This document shows, in pieces, positions 1 through 6,731 of a stretch of DNA of 13,589 nt. The number at the start of each line of letters is the position of its first letter. Position 1 is the stretch's first letter. Position numbers and translations under genes: made by a program. The notes below the pieces were generated by a model. The model searched no databases. It was not told the origin of the DNA and saw nothing but the letters and a program-made list of their open reading frames with translations. Source of the stretch: Acidobacteriota bacterium (GTDB lineage: Bacteria; Acidobacteriota; Terriglobia; Terriglobales; Acidobacteriaceae); assembly GCA_021798235.1 (NCBI GenBank), contig JAJZMO010000037.1, forward strand, positions 4,465 to 18,053, written 5' to 3'.

Positions 1-179
1 GCTTCTCCACAATTCGACAATGCTGCGTGCTTCGCGCATAAGGGCCGCCAGTTGGATGCCTGTCCGCATCCGCTGGATGCAATCATAGCGCTCTCTGCCG
101 CCCTGCGCCTGGGTCGTGCGGCACCTGCCGCGCAGGCATAGAATGATCTGTTGCACAGGTGTACACGCGAGGGAAAATC
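1..179. other. Left edge: possible gene end and htpX upstream region
   Basis: Two partial reading frames compete here and neither can be assigned. On the + strand, frame 1 is open from the window edge to a TAG at 139-141 (46 codons, ending LRLGRAAPAAQA). This could be the C-terminus of a gene ending 38 bp before htpX. On the minus strand the same codon register is also open, with ATG codons at 69 and 39 (reading MRTGIQLAALMREARS and leaving the window), which would be a divergent gene start without a clear ribosome site. Both are short enough to be open by chance in GC-rich DNA. TAGAAT at 139-144 could be a -10 element for htpX, but no good -35 is visible. Confidence 0.3.
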
Positions 180-1049
180 ATGGGCAATACATTCAAAACC
201 ACTCTGCTCTTAACGCTGCTCACCCTGCTGCTGGTGGCCGCAGGCGGCCGCATTGCGGGTGAAGGCGGGCTGGTGCTCGGCTTCACCATCGCCGTGGCGA
301 TGAATTTTTTCACCTACTTCTACTCCGACAAGCTGGCCCTGCGCATGTACCGCGCACAACCGGCCACACGCGAGGAACTGCCGCGCGTCTATCAAGTCGT
401 GGAGCAGATGACGCAGCGCCTCGGCCTGCCCATGCCGAAAATTTATGTGATTCCCTCGCCCTCGCCCAATGCCTTCGCCACCGGGCGCAATCCCAAGCAC
501 GCCTCGGTCGCGGTCACCCAGGGCATTCTGCAATTGTTAAATGACGAGGAACTGGCCGGCGTGCTCGCGCATGAACTCGGCCATGTGCAGAACCGCGACA
601 TTCTGACCAGTTCGATTGCGGCCACGCTGGCCGGAGCCATCACCATGATCGCGCGCATGGGCTACTGGGCTGCGCTCTTTGGCGGCTTGGGCGGGCGCAA
701 TGGCCGCGACCGCAACGGCGGACTCAGCGGACTCTTCATGCTGATCGTGGCTCCCATCGCCGCCACGCTGATCCAGTTGGCCGTCTCGCGCTCGCGCGAG
801 TACGAAGCCGATGCCACCGGCGCAAAGACGACCGGCAATCCCTACGCGCTGGCCAGCGCACTTGAAAAGCTGGAGGCTTACTCCAAGCGCCTGCCCATGA
901 CCGCTTCCCCAGCCAGCGCGCATCTGTTCATCATTGCGCCGCTGCTCGGCAGTGGTGGCATCGGCCATCTCTTCTCCACGCACCCACCCACGGCCCAGCG
1001 CATTCAACGCCTCATTGGCCGCACCTCCGTCAGCGGAGCCGCAGAGTAA
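180..1049 (+). CDS. htpX: M48-family membrane zinc metalloprotease HtpX
   Basis: Integral membrane protease of the HtpX family, which in other bacteria degrades misfolded membrane proteins with the active site facing the cytoplasm. The product is 289 aa, close to the usual length of about 290. Two membrane segments sit near the N-terminus (about residues 5-22 and 28-45). The zinc motif HELGH is at residues 131-135, and the third ligand is probably Glu207 in SREYEAD. A hydrophobic stretch before it (about 183-200) fits the family's later membrane segments. The N-terminal part of the catalytic domain has the typical [18 protein letters not shown] signature. The ATG at 180 is preferred over an in-frame GTG at 159 because GAGGG (169-173) lies 6 nt upstream and the protein then begins MGNTF. 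The stop overlaps the next start (TAATG), which suggests translational coupling. Family assignment is secure; substrates are unknown. Confidence 0.93.
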   Translation: MGNTFKTTLLLTLLTLLLVAAGGRIAGEGGLVLGFTIAVAMNFFTYFYSDKLALRMYRAQPATREELPRVYQVVEQMTQRLGLPMPKIYVIPSPSPNAFATGRNPKHASVAVTQGILQLLNDEELAGVLAHELGHVQNRDILTSSIAATLAGAITMIARMGYWAALFGGLGGRNGRDRNGGLSGLFMLIVAPIAATLIQLAVSRSREYEADATGAKTTGNPYALASALEKLEAYSKRLPMTASPASAHLFIIAPLLGSGGIGHLFSTHPPTAQRIQRLIGRTSVSGAAE

Positions 1050-1582
1050 TGGCCCGCACATTGGTGCGCGCGCTGCTACTGCTGGCGCTTTGCGTCTGGC
1101 TGGGCGGCTTGGTCTTCTTCGGCGCGGTGGTCGCGCCCGTCGCCTTTGGCACGGTGATGCCCATGCTGCCGGACCCAGCCTTCGGCGTCCACGTCGCGGG
1201 CACTCTGGTGCGCAGCTCGCTGCTGGCGCTGCATTGGATCGGCCTGGTCTCTGGCGCTTTGATGATCTTTTTGCTTGCGGTGGAAGCGGCGCTGCAATGG
1301 CGCAGGCGATCCATTGCGCCGCCTGTGGCCGTGCTGGCCGTCATGCTGGCGCTCACCGCCTTCTTGCAGTTTTCCATTCTGCCGCGCATGGAAACGCTAC
1401 GCCAGCAGTACAGCGCCGCCATCGACGCACTGCCCGGCCAAGTGACGCCGCAGATCGCCGAAGACCCGGCGCGCGTGGAGTTCAACCGGCTGCACTCTCG
1501 CTCCACGCAATTGGAGGAGTCTGTGCTGCTCGGCGGCTTGGTGCTGCTGGTGCTCTTATCCCGCCCCGAACCCGAGGCCTAA
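1049..1582 (+). CDS. DUF4149-type four-helix membrane protein
   Basis: A 177 aa integral membrane protein. Four hydrophobic segments are visible: about residues 5-30 (ending LGGLVFFGAVVAPVAF), 50-75, 85-108 and 153-170. The first helix carries the W-x-G-x-x-x-F-F...V-x-A-P-x-x-F pattern that I associate with DUF4149 proteins, whose function is not known. Its ATG overlaps the htpX stop by one base, so the two are probably translated together, and a membrane role next to a membrane protease is plausible. The loop between the last two helices is polar (about residues 113-150). I see no catalytic motif. A different small membrane family remains possible. Confidence 0.75.
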   Translation: MARTLVRALLLLALCVWLGGLVFFGAVVAPVAFGTVMPMLPDPAFGVHVAGTLVRSSLLALHWIGLVSGALMIFLLAVEAALQWRRRSIAPPVAVLAVMLALTAFLQFSILPRMETLRQQYSAAIDALPGQVTPQIAEDPARVEFNRLHSRSTQLEESVLLGGLVLLVLLSRPEPEA

Positions 1583-1621
1583 GCCCAAAAGCGATCCGTG
1601 TTCCCGGAGCGGGGAGTGGGC

Positions 1622-1647
1622 GCGAAGACTGGATGCGAAGACTGGCT
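1622..1647. repeat. 13-bp tandem duplication
   Basis: GCGAAGACTGGAT begins at 1622; its first 11 bases recur at 1635-1645, giving a period of 13. It lies in the 205 bp gap between the DUF4149 gene and the ychF-like gene, just before the hairpin repeat at 1668. It is probably a small local duplication; no function is visible. Confidence 0.5.
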
Positions 1648-1660
1648 TCGGGAAGTGGGT

Positions 1661-1695
1661 TCGGGTGCCCCATGTCTCGCTTTGGAGACATGGGA
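1661..1695. repeat. Intergenic hairpin repeat, copy A
   Basis: Perfect 10 bp stem: CCCATGTCTC (1669-1678) pairs with GAGACATGGG (1685-1694) around a 6 nt loop GCTTTG. It is preceded by GGGTGCCC, the same lead-in as the hairpins near 6571 and 9941 (GTGCCC), although the stem core is different. No run of T follows the stem, so it is not a standard rho-independent terminator. It lies between two + strand genes. Confidence 0.7.
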
Positions 1696-1787
1696 GTTGC
1701 TTGGACGCCGAGCATCTGCATCCTGCCGCGCGCATCGCGTATCATCAACAAGGAAGCCTCACCGTACATTCCCCGCATAGGACACGC

Positions 1788-2873
1788 ATGAAGACTGGAA
1801 TCATAGGCCTGCCGCAGACCGGCAAAACTTCGCTCTTCCGCATTTTGACCAAGGCAAAAGTTGAAGATCGCGGCTACTCGAATCCCAAGGATGTGCACGT
1901 CGGCGTGGCCCGCGTGCCCGATGACCGGCTCGACCGGCTCGCCGCCCTCTACAAGCCGAAGAAGACCGTCTACGCCACGGTCGAGTACGCCGACATGGCC
2001 GCCATCGGCAAGGAATCGCTCAAGGAAGCCAACCTGATCGCCAGCCTGCGCAACGTCGATGCGCTGATGCACGTGCTGCGCGCCTTTGACGATCCCTCCA
2101 TTCCCGCAGAAGGCCCCATCGATCCGCTGCGCGAGATTCAAAATGTCGAGTTTGACCTGATGGTCAACGATCTGACGCAGATTGAAAAGCGCATGGAGCG
2201 GCTGGAAAAAGACTTGAAGAAAGGCCGCACCGCCGACCTGGAAAAAGAAAGTGCGCTGCTGATCCGCGCCAAGGCGCAACTAGAGGCCGAGCAGCCGCTG
2301 CGCACCTTGGAGATGACCGCCGAGGAAAAGAAACTCATTCGCGGCTTCATGTTTCTCAGCCAGAAGCCGGTGCTCTACGTCTTGAACATTTCCGAAAGCG
2401 CCACGCTGGGCGCAGACCTGGAAGCCGCCGCAGCCAAATACAAATTGACCGAAGCTGCACTGCGTCCCGGCACGGGCGTCACCGCGATTTGCGGCAAGGT
2501 TGAAGCCGAACTGGCCGAGATGTCCGACGAAGACGCCGTGGAATTTCTCGCCAGCTATGGATTGCAGGAGAGCGGCCTGCGCCGCCTGATCCGCAAGAGT
2601 TTTGAGCTGCAAGGGCTGATGACCTTCTTTACCGTCGGCGAAGATGAGTGTCGCGCCTGGACGATTCCTGCGCAATCCCGCGCACAACAGGCCGCAGGCG
2701 CGATTCACACCGACCTCGAAAAGCACTTCATTCGCGCGGAGACGATCCACTGGGATACGCTGCTGGCCGCTGGCTCGGAGGCCGCTGCGCGCTCCCAAGG
2801 CACACTGCGCTTGGAGGGCAAGGACTATATTGTTCAAGACGGCGATGTGATGCACATCCGTCACAGCGGGTAA
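1788..2873 (+). CDS. ychF: YchF-family P-loop ATPase/GTPase (diverged)
   Basis: A 361 aa protein matching the usual length of YchF (about 363 aa), a universally conserved Obg-related NTPase that binds ribosomes and prefers ATP. The P-loop GLPQTGKT is at residues 7-14. The specificity motif is NISE (200-203), the YchF-type N-x-x-E rather than the NKxD of GTPases, which agrees with ATP preference. Residues about 275-361 are a clear TGS/DUF933 domain: FFTVGEDECRAWTIP, AAGAIHTDLEKHFIRAE, and the terminal EGKDYIVQDGDVMHIR. A helical region (about 125-165) fits the coiled-coil arm. Unusual points: YchF normally has GxPNVGKS and a DxAG switch motif, but here these read GLPQTGKT and DMAA (69-72), with a shortened stretch after it. 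The ATG at 1788 is chosen because AGGA (1779-1782) lies 5 nt upstream and the protein starts directly in the first strand of the G domain. It could be a lineage-specific paralogue rather than the canonical YchF. Confidence 0.85.
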   Translation: MKTGIIGLPQTGKTSLFRILTKAKVEDRGYSNPKDVHVGVARVPDDRLDRLAALYKPKKTVYATVEYADMAAIGKESLKEANLIASLRNVDALMHVLRAFDDPSIPAEGPIDPLREIQNVEFDLMVNDLTQIEKRMERLEKDLKKGRTADLEKESALLIRAKAQLEAEQPLRTLEMTAEEKKLIRGFMFLSQKPVLYVLNISESATLGADLEAAAAKYKLTEAALRPGTGVTAICGKVEAELAEMSDEDAVEFLASYGLQESGLRRLIRKSFELQGLMTFFTVGEDECRAWTIPAQSRAQQAAGAIHTDLEKHFIRAETIHWDTLLAAGSEAAARSQGTLRLEGKDYIVQDGDVMHIRHSG

Positions 2874-2908
2874 AAAAATTTCTAGAAAGAATTTCCGCAA
2901 AGGTTCGT

Positions 2909-3628
2909 ATGGCCTCTTTTGGCTTGGTTGTCACTCTCGGGCTTGTCGCCGCACTGGCCAATTTGGCTGGCGGCTTGCTGCTGTTGCGGCACGGCGTGCA
3001 GCGGTATCTGCACGCCTTTATCGCCTTTGGCGCAGGCTTTTTGATCGCCGTGGCCATCGCAGACATGCTGCCAGAGAGCTTCCAGCAGGCCGGTGCTGCC
3101 GCTCCGCTGTTGATTTTGGTCGGCTTCTGCGGCGTGCATATTTTGGAGCACACGCTCATCCCGCACTTCCACTTTGGCGAAGAAACCCACGCGCATGAGT
3201 TTTTGCACGCCGGTGCGGCCTACTCGCTCACCTTTGGATTGGCCGCGCACACATTTTTTGACGGCATCGCCATCGCCAGCGGCTTCGCCTTTTCCGGCAG
3301 CCTGGGCTGGCTCATCTTTGCCGGAGTGCTGTTGCACAAACTGCCAGAGGGCTTTACCGTCGGCAGCGTCATGCTGGCCAGCGGACGCGGTCGCCGCCTG
3401 GCCGTCGGTGCCGCCGCCCTGCTGGGCGTCTCCACATTGGCCGGAGTTCTTGTCATCCGCGTATTGCCTGCGTTAGCGCACTATGGTCTACCCATCTCGG
3501 CGGGAGTGGCGCTCTACGTGGCCGCCACCGATCTGCTGCCCGAGGTGAACCGTGAGCACGGCCTGCAATATCGGCTGCTCTTTTTGCTCGGCGTCGCCGT
3601 TATGCTTCTCTGCACGCGCTTGCCGTAA
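2909..3628 (+). CDS. ZIP-family divalent metal transporter
   Basis: A 239 aa polytopic membrane protein of the ZIP family, which moves Zn2+ or related divalent metals into the cytoplasm. About seven to eight hydrophobic segments are seen. The two metal-site helices are recognisable: HTFFDGIAIASGF, with His114 and Asp118, and LLHKLPEGFTVG, with His143 and Glu147. Between the third and fourth helices is a histidine-rich loop (about residues 77-101, with seven His), the usual place for a regulatory metal-binding loop in this family. The ATG at 2909 has AAAGG (2899-2903) 5 nt upstream. It begins 35 bp after the ychF-like stop, so co-transcription is plausible although no functional link is obvious. 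Which metal it carries cannot be read from the sequence. Confidence 0.88.
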   Translation: MASFGLVVTLGLVAALANLAGGLLLLRHGVQRYLHAFIAFGAGFLIAVAIADMLPESFQQAGAAAPLLILVGFCGVHILEHTLIPHFHFGEETHAHEFLHAGAAYSLTFGLAAHTFFDGIAIASGFAFSGSLGWLIFAGVLLHKLPEGFTVGSVMLASGRGRRLAVGAAALLGVSTLAGVLVIRVLPALAHYGLPISAGVALYVAATDLLPEVNREHGLQYRLLFLLGVAVMLLCTRLP

Positions 3629-3718
3629 CTGCGTTTTCATCGGCATTCGCTCGCCTCTCCATCCCCGGTTGGATTGCAGCCCAGCCCCACCTCTGCGAGA
3701 ATGAAAGGTTGTCCCACT

Positions 3719-5773
3719 ATGCCCACCCTTGGCAGCTTCGCCCTTCTGCTCGCACTGGTTCTCTGCGCGTATAACTTTTTGGCCGGAGCCTTCGCTCTGC
3801 GCAGCATGGCGACCGCCAGCGGACGCAACTTGGCTGCGGAGCGATTGGCGGAAACGGCCCGCCGCGCAGGCATCGCCAGCTTCGTCGCGTTGACCACCGC
3901 TGCCTTCGCGCTGGTCTGGTGCGCCTTCACCAACAATTTTTCCGTCGCCTACATCCTCCACCACACCAACCGCGCACTGCCCGCTGCCTATAAATTCTCC
4001 GCGCTTTGGTCGGGGCAAGAAGGCTCGCTGCTCTTGTGGGCCTGGCTGCTGGCTGCCTACGGCTTTGTGTTGCGCGTGCGGCACAAAGTGGACGTTAAGC
4101 TGACTGCCTACGCCTCAACGATTCTGGCGGGCATTCAGGTCTTCTTTGTTCTGCTGTTGAACTTTGCCGCGCCGCCTTTTGCGCTGGTGCAGGGCGCGGT
4201 GCCTGCGGACGGCTTCGGCCTGAATCCGCTGCTGCAATATCCAGAGATGGTCATCCATCCGCCGATGCTCTACCTCGGCTATGTTGGCTTCAGCGTGCCC
4301 TTTGCCTTCGCGCTGGGCGCGTTGATGATGCGCTATCCCGGCGAAAAGTGGATTCACATCACGCGCCGCTGGACGATGGTCACGTGGCTCTTTCTTACCT
4401 GCGGAATTTTTCTCGGCGCGCACTGGGCTTACTCCGTGCTCGGCTGGGGCGGCTACTGGGGCTGGGACCCGGTCGAGAATGCTTCGCTGATGCCGTGGCT
4501 GACCGGCACCGCGTTTTTGCATTCCGTGATGATGCAAGAAAAGCGCGGCATGATGAAGACCTGGAACGTCTGGCTCATCTTCTCCACCTTTCTGCTCACG
4601 CTGCTCGGCACAGACCTCACCCGCTCCGGCCTGGTCAGCTCCGTGCACGCCTTCGCGCAATCCTCCATCGGAGACTGGTTCCACGGCTTCATGTTTCTGG
4701 TGCTGGCCGTCTGCCTGTTTACCTACTTCATGCAGCGCGACCACCTGCGCGCCGAGCACCACTTGGAATCGCTCGTCTCGCGCGAGTCCAGCTTCCTCTT
4801 CAACAATCTCATCCTGCTCGCCGCTTGCTTCACCATTCTCTGGGGCACGCTGTTTCCCATTATTTCGGAGTATGTGCAAGGCTCCAAAGTCACCGTGGGC
4901 GGGCCGTTTTATAACCGCGTCGCGCTGCCGATTGGCCTCTTCCTGCTCTTCCTGACCGGCATCGGCCCGGTGCTGGCTTGGCGCAGCACCTCCTTCAAAA
5001 GCATTCGCCGCAGTTTTCTATGGCCCACCGTGGCCGCTCTGCTCACGGCGGTGCTTCTCATGGTCTTTGGTATGCGCCCGTGGCAGGATCAGGCGGTCTT
5101 CTATTCGCTGGTGGCCTTTTCCTTGGCCGCAATGGTCACGGTCGCCGTGGTTTCGGAGTTTCTGCGCGGCGCGCGTGTCATTCAGCGCCACACCGGCAAA
5201 AACATCTTCGCCTCCATGCTGCAACTCACGCATCGCAACACGCGCCGCTACGGCGGCTACATCGTGCATCTGGGCGTGGTCATCATTATTATTGGAATCG
5301 CAGGCGCGGCCTTCAATCAATCCAAAGAGCAGGAGATGGGCTTCCACGACACGATGACCATCGGCCCCTACCGGCTCGTCTGCCAAAGCTACACGCAGGA
5401 TTCCAACGCGAACTATGACAGCGAGTACGCGCTGCTCGACGTCTACCAGGGCAATCACTACTTGGGCCGCATGGCCCCGGAGCGCCGCTTCTACCACGCC
5501 AGCGAGCAGACCTCGACCATGGTCGCCAACCACTCCACGCTGCTGCGCGATCTGTACGTTGTTTATGAAGGCCGCAGCCAGGAAACAGATAAGCCGATCA
5601 TCAAAGTCTTCATCAATCCACTGGTCGCGTGGATTTGGATTGGCGTGCTCGTCATCGTGCTGGGCACACTGATTGCGCTCACGCCGAACATGGAAGCTGC
5701 ACTGGTGGCTGCGCGCGCGCGTACCTCGCAGGCAGAGTCCGCGCCCGCGTCGGCGCAAGGGGGCAAGGCATGA
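3719..5773 (+). CDS. ccmF: Cytochrome c haem lyase subunit CcmF
   Basis: A 684 aa polytopic inner-membrane protein of the CcmF/NrfE family, the core of the haem lyase that attaches haem to apocytochrome c outside the cytoplasmic membrane. Seen in order: WSGQEGSLLLW (97-107), the HPPMLYLGY segment with a likely haem-ligand His180, the family-defining tryptophan-rich WWD motif WGGYWGWDPVEN (243-254), and a C-terminal GGYIVHLGVVI with the second likely ligand His517. A large exported domain follows (about 530-640, including RFYHASEQTSTMV and LRDLYVVYEG), and then a last membrane helix. The length is typical. The ATG at 3719 is chosen because the first membrane helix starts at once and GAAAGG (3703-3708) lies upstream, although the 10 nt spacing is a little long; ATG 3701 is the alternative. 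The gene overlaps ccmH by 4 bp (ATGA). Confidence 0.94.
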   Translation: MPTLGSFALLLALVLCAYNFLAGAFALRSMATASGRNLAAERLAETARRAGIASFVALTTAAFALVWCAFTNNFSVAYILHHTNRALPAAYKFSALWSGQEGSLLLWAWLLAAYGFVLRVRHKVDVKLTAYASTILAGIQVFFVLLLNFAAPPFALVQGAVPADGFGLNPLLQYPEMVIHPPMLYLGYVGFSVPFAFALGALMMRYPGEKWIHITRRWTMVTWLFLTCGIFLGAHWAYSVLGWGGYWGWDPVENASLMPWLTGTAFLHSVMMQEKRGMMKTWNVWLIFSTFLLTLLGTDLTRSGLVSSVHAFAQSSIGDWFHGFMFLVLAVCLFTYFMQRDHLRAEHHLESLVSRESSFLFNNLILLAACFTILWGTLFPIISEYVQGSKVTVGGPFYNRVALPIGLFLLFLTGIGPVLAWRSTSFKSIRRSFLWPTVAALLTAVLLMVFGMRPWQDQAVFYSLVAFSLAAMVTVAVVSEFLRGARVIQRHTGKNIFASMLQLTHRNTRRYGGYIVHLGVVIIIIGIAGAAFNQSKEQEMGFHDTMTIGPYRLVCQSYTQDSNANYDSEYALLDVYQGNHYLGRMAPERRFYHASEQTSTMVANHSTLLRDLYVVYEGRSQETDKPIIKVFINPLVAWIWIGVLVIVLGTLIALTPNMEAALVAARARTSQAESAPASAQGGKA

Positions 5774-6255
5774 ACCGCCAACTTTTGGACCGAGCCTTCC
5801 TTCGCATTTGGGCGCAGCTCGCCTTGGCCTGCCTGCTGCTCGTGGTTGTCGTTGGCGCGGGCGACACCTCCGCGCGCTTCAACGATCTTGGCCATCGCAT
5901 GATGTGTACCTGCGGCTGCAACCAGATTCTGCTCGAATGCAACCACGTCGGCTGCACCGTTTCCACGCAGATGCGCGGCGAGTTGCAAGCCGCACTCGAC
6001 CGTGGCGACAACGACAATCTGATCCTGCAAAGTTTTGTGCAGAAGTATGGGCCTACGGTTCTGGCCGCGCCACCGGCCACGGGCTTTGATCTGGTCGCCT
6101 GGGTCACGCCCGGCGTGCTCTTTGTGCTGGCCACGCTGGGAACGGCGCTGCTGGTGCGGCGCTGGCGGCAAGGCGCTGCGCCCGCTGCCGTCGAAGCCGA
6201 AGGCCAGCCGCTCGACGATCTGCGCGCGCGCATCCGCAAGGAGACTGAACTATGA
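5770..6255 (+). CDS. ccmH: Cytochrome c maturation protein CcmH-like (apocytochrome thiol handling)
   Basis: A 161 aa membrane-anchored protein of the CcmH/CycL/NrfF family, which presents reduced apocytochrome c thiols to the haem lyase. Residues about 10-33 form a signal or anchor helix. The exported domain carries MCTCGCNQILLECNHVGC with cysteines at 46, 48, 50, 57 and 62. A second membrane helix (about 105-128) ends in a basic, cytoplasmic tail, the standard topology. Canonical CcmH has a Cys-x-x-Cys (LRCxxCQ). Here the spacing is Cys-x-Cys-x-Cys with two more cysteines, so the redox chemistry may differ. It overlaps ccmF by 4 bp at its start and the ccmI-like gene by 4 bp at its end, a tightly coupled operon. 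No ccmG (thioredoxin-like) gene lies between ccmF and ccmH. Confidence 0.88.
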   Translation: MNRQLLDRAFLRIWAQLALACLLLVVVVGAGDTSARFNDLGHRMMCTCGCNQILLECNHVGCTVSTQMRGELQAALDRGDNDNLILQSFVQKYGPTVLAAPPATGFDLVAWVTPGVLFVLATLGTALLVRRWRQGAAPAAVEAEGQPLDDLRARIRKETEL

Positions 6256-6542
6256 TTCTCGCCGCCTGCGCCCTGCTTTTGATCGCCTGCTTCGCCTACG
6301 TCTTTTCGGTTCCGAACACGGCTGCACAGCAGCGCCAAAAAACACGGTTGGACTTTTTGCGCGAGCGCAAAGATGTCGTCTACGAAAATCTGCGCGATTT
6401 GAACTTTGAACACAGCGCCGGAAAATTTCAGGAAGAAGATTATCGCGCCCAGCGCGCCTTGCTCGAAAACGAAGCGGCAGAGATTCTCGCGGAAATTGAA
6501 ACGCTGGAATCCATCTCCGGCGTAGAGCGCAATGCAATCTAG
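6252..6542 (+). CDS. Short CcmI-like membrane protein
   Basis: A 96 aa protein with one N-terminal membrane helix (residues about 2-19) and a charged, helical cytoplasmic part. The section RERKDVVYENLRDLNFEHSA followed by GKFQEEDYRAQRALLENEA is the helix-turn-helix pattern found at the N-terminal end of CcmI/CycH proteins (membrane helix, then a short helical hairpin with GK-x-x-x-x-D/E-Y). Full-length CcmI has a second helix and a TPR domain that grips apocytochrome c. None of that is present here, so this is a stand-alone N-terminal module. Its ATG lies inside the ccmH stop region (ATGA), so it belongs to the same transcript. Function is inferred from position and this pattern. Confidence 0.7.
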   Translation: MILAACALLLIACFAYVFSVPNTAAQQRQKTRLDFLRERKDVVYENLRDLNFEHSAGKFQEEDYRAQRALLENEAAEILAEIETLESISGVERNAI

Positions 6543-6570
6543 GTGTATTCATGTTTTGGGTTTAGATTTT

Positions 6571-6610
6571 TGGGTGCCCTATTCAAGCCCTCTTTTGGCT
6601 TGAGTGGGGC
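6571..6610. repeat. Intergenic hairpin repeat, copy B
   Basis: CCCTATTCAAGCC (6577-6589) pairs with GGCTTGAGTGGGG (6597-6609) around a 7 nt loop CTCTTTT. G6576 and C6610 extend the stem to 14 bp. The two imperfect pairs are G-U wobbles when read as + strand RNA, but A-C mismatches in the other strand. The right arm and four loop T are identical to copy C at 8084. It lies 28 nt downstream of the ccmI-like stop. No T run follows, so it is not a textbook terminator. Confidence 0.8.
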
Positions 6611-6638
6611 AAGGTTCGGACTGCGGTGCTTCCCCAGT

Positions 6639-6675
6639 CGGAAACAATTGCAGCGAAATTGATTTCGTTGTTCCG
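6639..6675 (+). promoter_or_regulatory. Possible leader hairpin upstream of the exported-protein gene
   Basis: An outer stem CGGAA-CAA (6639-6647, one bulged A) pairs with TTGTTCCG (6668-6675), and an inner stem CGAAA (6654-6658) pairs with TTTCG (6663-6667) around TTGA. The arms are separated by a 6 nt one-sided bulge. It sits about 56 nt before the chosen start at 6732 and could be a folded leader or part of a terminator for the upstream operon. No T tract follows. No known riboswitch is recognised. Confidence 0.35.
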
Positions 6676-6731
6676 AGCCAACTCACATGCACGCATTCAA
6701 CCGGCCAGCGCCAAAGGAATTGACAATCATC

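Noticed and set aside
83..313. Minus-strand frame across the htpX start (76 aa)
   Set aside because: It overlaps the well-supported htpX N-terminus and has no family resemblance; it is a mirror frame of GC-rich coding DNA.
934..1791. Long + strand frame (285 aa) over the htpX end and the DUF4149 gene
   Set aside because: Arg/Ala-rich composition typical of an out-of-frame reading; the DUF4149 frame has membrane helices and a coupled start.
2879..2888. Perfect 10 bp palindrome TTTCTAGAAA just after the ychF-like stop
   Set aside because: Short and AT-rich with no loop to form a stable hairpin; likely chance.
4115..4879. Minus-strand frame of 254 aa inside ccmF
   Set aside because: It is antisense to the WWD-motif region of ccmF and is rich in His, Gln and Glu, as expected for the complement of membrane-protein codons.
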